Shown: positions 15,783 to 24,257 of the stretch, piece by piece
Layout of the letters: every line of letters starts with the position of its first letter
Numbering within the stretch: the stretch's first letter is position 1
Assembly (NCBI GenBank): GCA_036645955.1
Contig: JAVXND010000002.1
Location: 62,001 to 126,000, forward strand
Length of the DNA stretch: 64,000 nucleotides
Direction: 5' to 3'
DNA from: Limiplasma sp036645955
Lineage (GTDB): Bacteria; Bacillota; Clostridia; Christensenellales; Aristaeellaceae
Made by a program: the position numbers and the translations under genes
Notes under the pieces: generated by a model
What the model was told of the DNA's origin: nothing
Databases searched by the model: none
What the model saw: only the letters and a program-made list of their open reading frames with translations

Positions 15783-17126
15783 GTGAGCGTGATGAGGCGA
15801 ATGGCACAAAAGTGGAAGAATGCTTGGGTGTGGATTCTTCTGTTTTGCCTTGTAACAAGCGCATCCGTGGCGGCTTACACCTTATATTACAAAAAAGCTT
15901 ATTACAAAGCGGCCTATACCTTGCTTGCGGTGCCTGCCAATGAAGGCACCGCGCCGCTGGAAGCATCGCGCATGCTGATACGCGATATGGCCGCACTCAT
16001 GCAATCCGAACGATTTTATACATTGCGCCTCAATGAAAAAGAAGATCATTCGGTGACTGTGCGCGGTGAGGATGGAACCCATTTGGTTCACGTGGAAGCA
16101 CTGACTGCGCAAGCGGATACCGCACAGCTTCTTGCAAACACTGCGGGTGAAGAATTGTTAGCACTGTTGAAAAGCGAGGGGCTTGTGACAGAATGCTCTG
16201 AAATTTCACGAGCGCAGCTGCCCACTGCACCCATGGCAACCAATCTATGGCAAAATGTGCTTCTTTCCTTTCTTTTGGCGTTCATGGCAGGTTCCCTATG
16301 CGTGTTTTTGCTTGGCAGTGATCGCAAGCCGCTTTACGCTCGCGAATACGCCCAAAGCGGCATTCCCTTCCCGTTGCTGGGCGCTATTGCGGACGAACGC
16401 GCGGATGGGAAGCGCTTTTTCAAAAAAGGCAAAAAAAGCAGAGATTTTGGCATGCTTTATGCATATGTGAAACGTTTGGTAAGTGACAATGTTCGCACAG
16501 CCGTTTTGGGGCTTCGCACTGCGGAGCGGGGTAAAGCCGCGCACTCTGTGGTGCTCACCAGCATTGGAGAGGATGACGGCAAAACCATGCTCGCGGCGTT
16601 GCTTTCCTGTGAGCTGGCATGGCAGGGCTTTCGGACACTGCTGATTGACATGGAAGGCGGCGACAAGCTCAATCAAATGCTTGCGGCTCACGGGCGTGCA
16701 GATTTGATTGATTATCTCTCAGGTGAGGCGGAGCTTCACGAAACGGTGATACGCACCTCACTGCCCAATTTGTCATTCATCGACTACCAACACCCGACAA
16801 CGCAAGAGGTGCCGCAGGTGGCAGCCACAGGCGATTTTGTGGATTTTTTGCAAAGTGCGTCAAAGCATTATGATTTCGTCCTTTTAAATGCGGAAGCCTT
16901 GAGCAGCGGTTCTTCTGCGGCCATGCTCGGCGCAATTTCGGGGTCAACGCTGCTGATTGCATCCGATGGGCGATATAGCGCTGATGAAGTCAATGCATTT
17001 GCGGGGAGCTTATCGACGATGGTGAACCGTTTGTGTGGAATTGTGCTTACAAGGGTGTCAAAGCACGGTGCTCAAACGCCGCTGCACTTTTCCCGCATCA
17101 GGATAGATGCTGTAAATTGTACCTAG
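15783..17126 (+). CDS. Wzz/CpsC-CpsD-like membrane protein with degenerate BY-kinase domain
   Basis: A 447-residue fusion. The N-terminal half has two membrane segments (about 17-34 and 160-180, NVLLSFLLAFMAGSLCVFLL) flanking an extracytoplasmic Wzz-like region. The C-terminal half (about 225-447) is a MinD/CpsD-type ATPase: P-loop SIGEDDGKTML and Walker A' LLIDMEGGDK. The Walker B Asp of bacterial tyrosine kinases (DTPP) is replaced in YDFVLLNAEAL, and no Tyr cluster ends the protein (IRIDAVNCT). It could act as a chain-length or polymer-export regulator without kinase activity. The start may be GTG 15783, GTG 15789 or ATG 15792. No polysaccharide genes are nearby. Confidence 0.7.
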   Translation: MSVMRRMAQKWKNAWVWILLFCLVTSASVAAYTLYYKKAYYKAAYTLLAVPANEGTAPLEASRMLIRDMAALMQSERFYTLRLNEKEDHSVTVRGEDGTHLVHVEALTAQADTAQLLANTAGEELLALLKSEGLVTECSEISRAQLPTAPMATNLWQNVLLSFLLAFMAGSLCVFLLGSDRKPLYAREYAQSGIPFPLLGAIADERADGKRFFKKGKKSRDFGMLYAYVKRLVSDNVRTAVLGLRTAERGKAAHSVVLTSIGEDDGKTMLAALLSCELAWQGFRTLLIDMEGGDKLNQMLAAHGRADLIDYLSGEAELHETVIRTSLPNLSFIDYQHPTTQEVPQVAATGDFVDFLQSASKHYDFVLLNAEALSSGSSAAMLGAISGSTLLIASDGRYSADEVNAFAGSLSTMVNRLCGIVLTRVSKHGAQTPLHFSRIRIDAVNCT

Positions 17127-17170
17127 GTGATTACGAAGCTTGATGTGGCCAAATAAAGGAGGAAAACGAA

Positions 17171-18265
17171 ATGGACTTGCTGAAAACCATTCTGATTTAT
17201 ATGTCTATGATCTTTGTAACTTCTGTGCAAACCGCGCCTGATCCTGCGGCTTTCCCTGATTTAAACAAACCAACCACCACCCCCTATGTGGAAATGGCGA
17301 GAACCCCCACACCCTTGCCAACGCCTAGCCCAACGCCTGTGCCCACCATCAACATAACGCCAAACCCTGAATATAAAACCGTTCGGGTGGGCGATCGGGG
17401 TGACAATGTGCGGAGCCTGCAGCAAAAATTGCTGGAATACGGCTATTATAAGGGCGATGTGGACGGGCGCTTTGGAAACCAAACCCGTCGTGCTGTTGAA
17501 CAGTTTCAATACCAGCATGGCTTGGATTCAGATGGTATCGCTGGCAAGCGCACTTTAACCGTGCTGTATGAAAGCAACGAAATTCGCAAGGCACCGCAAA
17601 AAGAAACGCCTGCACCAGTAGACACAACAGCACCCAGCGCCAAGCCAACCACAACCACTGTGCTTGCACCTGCAATGACGGATGAAAAAAGCAAGCCAAC
17701 CTCTACGCTGGCTTTTGTGCCCATCGAAACAACCGTTCCCACGGCTTCGGCATCCCCTGAGGCTGTGAAAAATACAGAGCCGCTTCTAAGTGAAATGCCT
17801 ACAACCACCCCCGTTCCCGAATTTTTAGCCATGGAAGGCTATTCGATGGTGCTTGCAGGCTCTGAAAAACCGCTTCAAAAGCTTGCAAAGGATGGCGAAG
17901 CACCAGCCGCGCTTGTGCCGTATACCTACGGAGATGTGGTATATGTCCCGTTTTTGCGCATTTTGCAAGAGGCTTCTATGAATATCATCACCTCTGATAC
18001 CCTTGAAAAGGACGAATATGGCTTTGCACTAGGCGAAAGCCTTTTCCGCATTTCCTTTACGGAGGATCAAGCGGGATTGCCCATCAATTTAGAAGCCTTC
18101 CGCGACAACGAACCTCAAATTTTGCCTCTTCGCGACGTTCGTTTGGCGCAAGAGCTGTATTATTTCCCAATGGCGAGCATGGAGAGCTTGACGGGTGTGC
18201 AGTTTTTGGTGGATGAAGCCAATAAGCGCATCACGGTTACATTGCCTGTAACAAATGCTGAATAA
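17171..18265 (+). CDS. Secreted peptidoglycan-binding protein with copper-amine-oxidase-N-like domain
   Basis: A 364-residue exported protein with an N-terminal hydrophobic signal (about 1-22). A Pro/Thr-rich linker leads to a PG_binding_1 domain (about 74-135; VGDRGDNVRSLQQKLLEYGY, GDVDGRFGNQTRRAVEQFQ). A second long Thr/Pro/Ala-rich spacer follows (140-215). The C-terminal part (about 225-360) resembles a copper-amine-oxidase N-type stalk domain (YVPFLRILQEASM ... YFPMASMESLTGVQFLVDE). It follows the CpsD-like gene after 44 bp with AAAGGAGG before its ATG, so both may serve the cell envelope. Confidence 0.72.
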   Translation: MDLLKTILIYMSMIFVTSVQTAPDPAAFPDLNKPTTTPYVEMARTPTPLPTPSPTPVPTINITPNPEYKTVRVGDRGDNVRSLQQKLLEYGYYKGDVDGRFGNQTRRAVEQFQYQHGLDSDGIAGKRTLTVLYESNEIRKAPQKETPAPVDTTAPSAKPTTTTVLAPAMTDEKSKPTSTLAFVPIETTVPTASASPEAVKNTEPLLSEMPTTTPVPEFLAMEGYSMVLAGSEKPLQKLAKDGEAPAALVPYTYGDVVYVPFLRILQEASMNIITSDTLEKDEYGFALGESLFRISFTEDQAGLPINLEAFRDNEPQILPLRDVRLAQELYYFPMASMESLTGVQFLVDEANKRITVTLPVTNAE

Positions 18266-18417
18266 CGAGCGCTTTTTCCGCATCTTGCTTCGGTTTGCTG
18301 CCAATTGGTGGACCCTTTTCAGTGACAGTGCAAGCCCTTCTATTGATTTTATCACAAATTAATAAACCACGCGACGTGAAAAGATGGCAGTTCTTGTGTT
18401 GTAGCCTGCACAAAGCC

Positions 18418-18445
18418 TTGACAGACTGCACATTGGCGTTATAAT
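18418..18445 (+). promoter_or_regulatory. Promoter for ilvE
   Basis: TTGACA (18418-18423), 16-bp spacer, TATAAT (18440-18445), both consensus. A leader of about 60 nt precedes the ilvE ATG; no T-box or stem-loop stands out in it. Confidence 0.75.
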
Positions 18446-18511
18446 AAGAAAAGCGCTTTGCGCTGGACACTGCTTTCAAATGAATGCATGATTATGAGGA
18501 GGAAAACCACT

Positions 18512-19582
18512 ATGAAAATACAAATGAATTTATCCAAGCACCTCAAAGCAAAGCCGACAGATGAAAGCAAGCTGGGATTTGGGAATTATTTCAGCGATCA
18601 TATGCTGATGATTAACTATACAGAGGGAAAAGGCTGGCATGATGCGCGCATTGAACCCTATGGCAATCTGTCACTGGACCCCGCTTGCCAGGTGCTTCAT
18701 TATGGGCAGGAGATTTTTGAGGGCATGAAGTGCTACCGCACGCCCGAGAACGGCTTCAACCTTTTCCGCCCGACTGCGAATTTTGAGCGTATGGCGCGTT
18801 CCTCTGAGCGCATGGGCATGGCGAAGCTGCCTGTGGAGGAGGGTATGGAGAGCCTATTGGCGCTGTTGAATGTAGAAAAGGAATGGACGCCGCACCAAGA
18901 AGGCACCTCCCTGTACATTCGCCCCACCATGATTGCGCTGGATGCGCATTTAGGCGTTTCCGCATCAAAAACCTATTTGTATTATGTCATTCTTTCGCCT
19001 TCGGGCGCGTATTATGCCGCAGGGCTTGCACCCGTTGGCATTTATGTGGAGGATTCTTTTGTGCGTGCGGTGCGCGGCGGCATTGGCTTTGCAAAAACAG
19101 GCGGCAACTATGCGGCCAGTATTTTAGCAAGCGTGAATGCCAAACAGAGCGGCTATGCTCAGGTGCTGTGGCTGGACGGTGTGGAACAGCGCTATATTGA
19201 AGAAGTGGGCGCAATGAACATGATGTTCGTTTATGGCGATGAGCGCATTGTGACCCCCTCGCTAAACGGCAGTATCTTGCCGGGCATTACGCGCGACAGC
19301 GTTCTCAAGCTTAGCCAAAAGCTTGGTTACCGCACGGAAGAAACCAAGATGGATATTCATGCGGTTATTGAAGACATCAAAGCGGGAAAAATCACCGAAG
19401 CATTCGGCACCGGCACCGCGGCGGTTGTATCCCCTGTGAACAAGATTTGCTTCAAGGGTGAGGAGGTTGGCATTGGGGACGGCGGTATCGGCAAAACCAC
19501 CATGCAGCTTTACAACACCCTTACAGGGATTCAATTTGGCAAGAGTGAAGATCCCCTGAACTGGATTGTAAAGGTACAATAA
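18512..19582 (+). CDS. ilvE: Branched-chain amino acid aminotransferase
   Basis: A 356-residue fold-type IV PLP aminotransferase of the eukaryote-like BCAT II group. It interconverts Leu, Ile and Val with their 2-oxo acids using glutamate/2-oxoglutarate. Visible signatures are YGQEIFEGMKCYR, FRPTANFERMARSSERM, the PLP Lys in GFAKTGGNYAAS (about residue 195) and the phosphate-binding segment AFGTGTAAVVSPV. ATG 18512 with GAGGAGG is chosen over an 18-residue longer reading that would begin at the transcription start. No other ilv or leu genes are adjacent. Confidence 0.95.
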   Translation: MKIQMNLSKHLKAKPTDESKLGFGNYFSDHMLMINYTEGKGWHDARIEPYGNLSLDPACQVLHYGQEIFEGMKCYRTPENGFNLFRPTANFERMARSSERMGMAKLPVEEGMESLLALLNVEKEWTPHQEGTSLYIRPTMIALDAHLGVSASKTYLYYVILSPSGAYYAAGLAPVGIYVEDSFVRAVRGGIGFAKTGGNYAASILASVNAKQSGYAQVLWLDGVEQRYIEEVGAMNMMFVYGDERIVTPSLNGSILPGITRDSVLKLSQKLGYRTEETKMDIHAVIEDIKAGKITEAFGTGTAAVVSPVNKICFKGEEVGIGDGGIGKTTMQLYNTLTGIQFGKSEDPLNWIVKVQ

Positions 19583-19616
19583 ATCAATAAACATTCGAGC
19601 GAAAGGAGGCCGCCGT

Positions 19617-20657
19617 GTGTTACGGGAAGTAAGTGCGCATGTGGATTGGTGCGAAATGACCATGAGCATGATGAGAGAAAAACAATTTGAAGCGTGTGAA
19701 CGGCGACTTTTTGCTCATCCCAATGTGGCTTTGTTTGCAGAGGAAGCAACGGAGGCCGAAGCGCAAGCGTTGTATGACCACTCGTTCGACGCTACGGCGC
19801 AGGGCGGGCAGGAGCTGATGACCTTAGCACAGCTTCGCGAACGTGTGATGGCAAGGCTGCCTGTGGAGGCACTCTATTTAAGCGAGGGTGAAATACAGCT
19901 TCTTGAAAAGCTGATGATCAACGACGGAAGCCTGTTACTAGGCGATTGGGATGACATAGGCGCGGCAGAAGCGTTGATTAGCCGCCTATGGTGCAGTTTT
20001 CGTGCAGATGGGGACAATTGGACGCTCCTATTGCCTCAAGCCTTGGTGGAGCCGCTCCTAAACGCGATGAATACATCCGAAGCCAATATGGCACGTGAGC
20101 TTCTTTTTCGCTATGACGCAACCATCCATGGGTTGCTCTACATTGCTGGATTGCTCCATTGCGCACAGCCGATCAGCTTTTTTTTGCGCGATGTGATGCA
20201 TCGTGAGGATCTGGAAGCCCATCAAATTGCGCGTAGATATTTACAAGCAACCTTTGAGTATGTGACCGATGCAAGCGGGGATTTGATTTTGCTGCATCCA
20301 GGGTTGGCCGACCCTTACCATTTGGTGAGTCGGCGTGAAAATGACAGCATTTTTACCCTTGAAATTTCGCAAGAAATGATTGCGGGCGGCATGAACGGTA
20401 TTTTGCCAGAGGAGCTTAGCCTTCACGAGGCTATGTGCGGCGCGTTGCTAGGCGCATTAAGACCTGAATATGAGCTGGGCGATTCGGCAGAGGATTTGCG
20501 TATGCTTGCTAAGCAAGGCGTGAGCTACGAAGAAATGGAAAGCGTGATGACCTCCATGCTGGCGGTATTGCCAACGGAGAACATGAAAAACGCGCTATTG
20601 GAGCTTTATCTGCGCACCCCACATTGGATGGGAATGAAATCAACATTGGAGCATTGA
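19617..20657 (+). CDS. Conserved-looking hypothetical protein
   Basis: A 346-residue soluble, acidic, mostly helical protein that I cannot assign to a family. It has no signal peptide, membrane segment or obvious catalytic motif. Leu, Ala, Glu and Met are abundant and the C-terminal third reads like helical repeats (LRMLAKQGVSYEEMESVMTS). The start is GTG 19617 with AAAGGAGG 7 nt upstream. It overlaps the pseudouridine synthase gene by one base (TGATG), so the two are translationally coupled; a role in RNA modification cannot be inferred from that alone. Confidence 0.65.
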   Translation: MLREVSAHVDWCEMTMSMMREKQFEACERRLFAHPNVALFAEEATEAEAQALYDHSFDATAQGGQELMTLAQLRERVMARLPVEALYLSEGEIQLLEKLMINDGSLLLGDWDDIGAAEALISRLWCSFRADGDNWTLLLPQALVEPLLNAMNTSEANMARELLFRYDATIHGLLYIAGLLHCAQPISFFLRDVMHREDLEAHQIARRYLQATFEYVTDASGDLILLHPGLADPYHLVSRRENDSIFTLEISQEMIAGGMNGILPEELSLHEAMCGALLGALRPEYELGDSAEDLRMLAKQGVSYEEMESVMTSMLAVLPTENMKNALLELYLRTPHWMGMKSTLEH

Positions 20658-21526
20658 TGAAATTATATAGCTTTACCATTCCTTGGGATGCAAGGGAAGG
20701 CAAACTGCTGCCTTATGTGAAACGCATGCTGCCCGAATTGCCCGACTATGCCATTCGCGAGGCGTTTGACAAGCGCGATGTAAAGGTAAACGGGAGGCGT
20801 GTGGGCAGGGATGAAACCATGCTTGCGGGTGCCGAAGTAAAGATCTATACGCGAGAGCTTGCAAAAAGAGCCCTGCTTCGCTTTGTGTACGAGGATGAAA
20901 ACCTGCTTGTGGTGGGAAAGCCCGCAGGCGTGAGCTGTGAGGCAGATGAAAAAGGCGGAAAAACCGTTGTACAGCTGGCATATGAACAAATGCTGCAGGG
21001 CAATCCGCTGGCCAAAGAGCCATTGCTTTGCCATAGGCTGGATAACCCAACAGACGGCTTATTGCTCTTAGCAAAGAATGAGGACGTTCAAACAGCCCTG
21101 ATGGACGCGTTCCGCCAACGGCAGGTTCACAAGAGCTATACCTGCTTGGTGCGTGGAACGCCTAGCCCCAGCCATGAAGTGCTTCGGGCCTTTTTAAGCA
21201 AAAATGCAAGCGAGGCGCGTGTGTATATCACGCCGAACGCCCGTGCCAATGCAATGCCCATTGTGACCGAATACACGGTGCTAGAGGCGGGGGAATGCGC
21301 ACGCCTGCACATTGACCTGCATACGGGGCGTACCCATCAAATACGCGCTCATATGGCGTTTATAGGCCATCCACTGCTTGGCGATGATAAATACGGGGAT
21401 TATGCATTCAACAAAAACCATAAAGCAAGCCGACTCATGCTCACTGCAACGGAATTACACTTTGAGCTGGAAGGCGCACTGCAATACCTAAATGCGCATA
21501 CCTTTACCTATCCGCCTGAATTTTAA
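20657..21526 (+). CDS. RluA-family rRNA pseudouridine synthase
   Basis: A 289-residue RluA/RluD-type pseudouridine synthase. An N-terminal S4 RNA-binding domain (about 12-75; LPDYAIREAFDKRDVKVNGRR split across the motif) precedes the catalytic domain, which has LVVGKPAGVSCE, the catalytic Asp in CHRLDNPTDGLLLLAKN (about residue 128) and the fold motif HTGRTHQIRAHMAFIGHPLLG split near 225. The substrate uridine cannot be read from sequence. The frame is open further upstream but the ATG overlapping the previous stop is the natural start. Confidence 0.9.
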   Translation: MKLYSFTIPWDAREGKLLPYVKRMLPELPDYAIREAFDKRDVKVNGRRVGRDETMLAGAEVKIYTRELAKRALLRFVYEDENLLVVGKPAGVSCEADEKGGKTVVQLAYEQMLQGNPLAKEPLLCHRLDNPTDGLLLLAKNEDVQTALMDAFRQRQVHKSYTCLVRGTPSPSHEVLRAFLSKNASEARVYITPNARANAMPIVTEYTVLEAGECARLHIDLHTGRTHQIRAHMAFIGHPLLGDDKYGDYAFNKNHKASRLMLTATELHFELEGALQYLNAHTFTYPPEF

Positions 21527-21539
21527 TGGGAGAATACAA

Positions 21540-22367
21540 ATGATACCTTATGATATTCGTTTGATTGCCATGGATATGGATGGCACGTTGCTCAATTCAA
21601 AACAAGAAATCAGCACAGAAAACCTATCCGCGCTCAAGGATGCACAAAAGGCTGGGATTGCCATAGCCATTTGCAGCGGACGTTTACCCGGGGACAGCGG
21701 GCGGTTTATGCTGGAGGCAGGGTTAAAGGAATGCGCCATCCTATCGCTCAACGGCGCTTATTGCATTGAAAAGCCCTTGGGGAAGGCTTATGCAAACCAT
21801 TGCTTAACGCCTCTTGCCTTGGAGCATAGCCTTACACTGCTTGGGCAACAGCAAACCTGCTTTGGCTGTTTTTTGCAAAACCGAATCGTCATCATCGATC
21901 CGCTTGAACAGCTGGATGATTCCGCATGGGCCTCCCGCATGCATGGCGAAGGCGCACCCATGATTGCGCATGGGATGGAAGCGCTCAATCAGCGGCGGGA
22001 TGAGGGCGTTAATAAAATCGTGTATTACGAAGCAGAGCCTGAAAAGCTGAGAAGCATGCGCGTGTGCTTGGAAGCAATTGACGGCATTGAGGTAACAAGC
22101 TCGTGGGCGCAAAACCTTGAAATCATGCCCAAAGGGGTCAATAAAGGCGGTGCAGTGCGTGAAATGGCGGAGCGGCTCGGTTTAAACGCATCACAGGTCA
22201 TGACCTTTGGCGATTATGATAACGATGAAAGCATGATTGCCTATGCGGGCTTAGGGGTAGCAATGGGCAACGCCATGGAAAGCGTGAAGCGCGTTGCAAA
22301 GCATGTGACCCTTACCAACGATGAAAATGGCGTAGCGGTATGCATTCGTAGGTTTGCACTATCGTAA
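21540..22367 (+). CDS. HAD-superfamily Cof-type phosphatase
   Basis: A 275-residue Cof/YidA-type HAD hydrolase (subfamily IIB cap). Motif I is IAMDMDGTLLNS (nucleophile Asp near residue 11), motif II ICSGRL, and motifs III/IV are NKGGAVREMAERLG and TFGDYDNDESMI. Such enzymes dephosphorylate sugar phosphates, pyridoxal phosphate or flavin nucleotides, often promiscuously. It lies 13 bp after the pseudouridine synthase and its ATG has GGGAGA upstream. The exact substrate is unknown. Confidence 0.93.
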   Translation: MIPYDIRLIAMDMDGTLLNSKQEISTENLSALKDAQKAGIAIAICSGRLPGDSGRFMLEAGLKECAILSLNGAYCIEKPLGKAYANHCLTPLALEHSLTLLGQQQTCFGCFLQNRIVIIDPLEQLDDSAWASRMHGEGAPMIAHGMEALNQRRDEGVNKIVYYEAEPEKLRSMRVCLEAIDGIEVTSSWAQNLEIMPKGVNKGGAVREMAERLGLNASQVMTFGDYDNDESMIAYAGLGVAMGNAMESVKRVAKHVTLTNDENGVAVCIRRFALS

Positions 22368-22430
22368 GCCGCCTTTTCTGACAAAAAAACATTTCTTCTT
22401 TTTCTGAAACTACAATGGAGGACTTTCCAT

Positions 22431-24257
22431 ATGAAACATACAATGCGGGCGCTGTGGGCGCTCGTGAAGGAAAACAGCACCATGTATATCAGTGCGGTTT
22501 TTTGCACGCTCATGACGGTGATCATCGGCTTTGTAACGCCGCTGGTTTTTTCTGAAACCATCGACGTGGTGCTGTCTGGCGGCGCAAGCTTTATGCCAGA
22601 GTGGATCAAGGCACCCATTCGCGCATTGGGCGGACGCGCTTTCTTAAGAGATTCCTTTTGGGTAATTGCGGTTGGCTTGATCGTGCTCAACTTAATCAAC
22701 GGTGTGTTTTCCTACTACAAGGAGCGCAACACAGCCATTGCGGGTGAGAACATCGCAAAAAACCTGCGCGAAAAGCTCTATCGCCAGTTAAGCTATTTAT
22801 CCTTTAGCTACCATGTACGCGCCGAAACGGGCGATTTGATTCAGCGCTCCACAAGCGATGTGGAAACGGTAAGGCGCTTTTTGTCCGTACAGCTGGTGGA
22901 GGCAGTGCGTGCCATTTTAATGATGGGCATTGCTTTTGCCGTTTTGTTTACACGCAATGCGGAAATTGCGTTCTACAGCTTGATTTTGGTGCCAGCGATG
23001 TTTATTGCATCCTATGTGTTTTTTCGTAAAATTACCAAAAACTTTCTTTTGATGGACGAAAGCGAAGGCAAAATGAGCGCGGTGCTCCAAGAAAACCTGA
23101 CGGGCGTGCGCGTGGTTCGCGCCTTTGGCATGCAACAGCGTGAGGTGGAAAAATTCGATGTTGCAAGCGAGGATTTTCGCAAAAAAACCTTCAAGCTCTC
23201 CAAATATTTGGCCATTTATTGGGGCAGTATGGATTGTGTGACCATGCTTCAAATCATGGTCACATTGCTGATTTGTGTGGTAAAGGCCATAGCGGGTGAA
23301 ATCAGCGTGGGCACATTGATTGTGTTTACGAGCTACATTTCCATGCTGCTGTATCCCATTCGCCAGCTTGGCCGTATTTTAAGCGATGCGGGCAAGAGCA
23401 TTGTTTCGCTCGGCCGTATTTGTGAGGTTTTGGAGGAAAAAGCGGAGGGTGAGGAACCCGATGCGCTCAAGCCGCCGCTTGACGGCGACATTGTTTTTGA
23501 TCACGTTTTCTTTCGCTATGAAGAGGGCAACGAAGTCATCAGCGACTTGAGCTTTACCATACCTGCAGGGAAAACGGTGGCTTTGCTGGGCAATACAGGC
23601 AGCGGCAAGAGCACCATCGTACATCTGCTGCAGCGCTTGATTGCGCCGGATTCGGGAACCATTACCATCGGCGGTGTGGATATTCAAAAAATAGACCGTC
23701 AGTATTTGCGCGCCCATGTTGGCTTGATGCTGCAGGAGCCCTTTCTTTACGGCAGAACGGTGATGGGCAACCTTTCCATTGCTGTGCCTGATGCGCCTGA
23801 AAGCACGGTGCTGGAAATGAGCCGAATTGCCCATGTGGATGGTTTTATTCGGGAGTTTGACAATGGGTATGACACCATTATTGGCGAGCGTGGCGTAACG
23901 CTTTCAGGCGGACAGCGCCAGCGTGTGGCCATTGCCCGCACCTTGCTCAAAGACAACGCTGTGCTCATTTTTGATGATAGCCTTTCCGCTGTGGACATGC
24001 AAACGGACCGCGCCATTCGAGAAGAATTGCGTAAAAAACGCAGCGGCGTAACCACAATCATCATCAGTCACCGCATCAATACACTTTGCGAAGCGGATCG
24101 CATTTTCGTACTGGAAAACGGAAAGCTTTCCCAAGAGGGTACACATGAAGAGCTTACCCATTGCAAGGGTCTATATCAACAAATATTCGCCATCCAATCC
24201 GCGTTGGAGGACGATCTTCAAAAGAGTCGGGACGCTGTTGCAAGGGAGGAAGTCTAA
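22431..24257 (+). CDS. ABC exporter half-transporter, degenerate-site subunit
   Basis: A 608-residue fused ABC exporter subunit. Six membrane helices occupy about residues 15-310. The nucleotide-binding domain has Walker A LLGNTGSGKST, Q-loop MLQEPFLYG, the canonical signature LSGGQRQRVAIAR, and Walker B VLIFDDSLSAVD, where the usual catalytic Glu is Asp. This pattern marks the degenerate-site subunit of heterodimeric exporters such as TM287/288 and BmrCD. Its partner overlaps it by one base (TAATG). The substrate may be a drug, lipid or peptide; no peptide precursor or processing gene is nearby. Confidence 0.92.
   Translation: MKHTMRALWALVKENSTMYISAVFCTLMTVIIGFVTPLVFSETIDVVLSGGASFMPEWIKAPIRALGGRAFLRDSFWVIAVGLIVLNLINGVFSYYKERNTAIAGENIAKNLREKLYRQLSYLSFSYHVRAETGDLIQRSTSDVETVRRFLSVQLVEAVRAILMMGIAFAVLFTRNAEIAFYSLILVPAMFIASYVFFRKITKNFLLMDESEGKMSAVLQENLTGVRVVRAFGMQQREVEKFDVASEDFRKKTFKLSKYLAIYWGSMDCVTMLQIMVTLLICVVKAIAGEISVGTLIVFTSYISMLLYPIRQLGRILSDAGKSIVSLGRICEVLEEKAEGEEPDALKPPLDGDIVFDHVFFRYEEGNEVISDLSFTIPAGKTVALLGNTGSGKSTIVHLLQRLIAPDSGTITIGGVDIQKIDRQYLRAHVGLMLQEPFLYGRTVMGNLSIAVPDAPESTVLEMSRIAHVDGFIREFDNGYDTIIGERGVTLSGGQRQRVAIARTLLKDNAVLIFDDSLSAVDMQTDRAIREELRKKRSGVTTIIISHRINTLCEADRIFVLENGKLSQEGTHEELTHCKGLYQQIFAIQSALEDDLQKSRDAVAREEV

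Noticed and set aside
18446..18511. Possible T-box or attenuator before ilvE
   Set aside because: The leader is only about 60 nt and shows no T-box motif or terminator hairpin.
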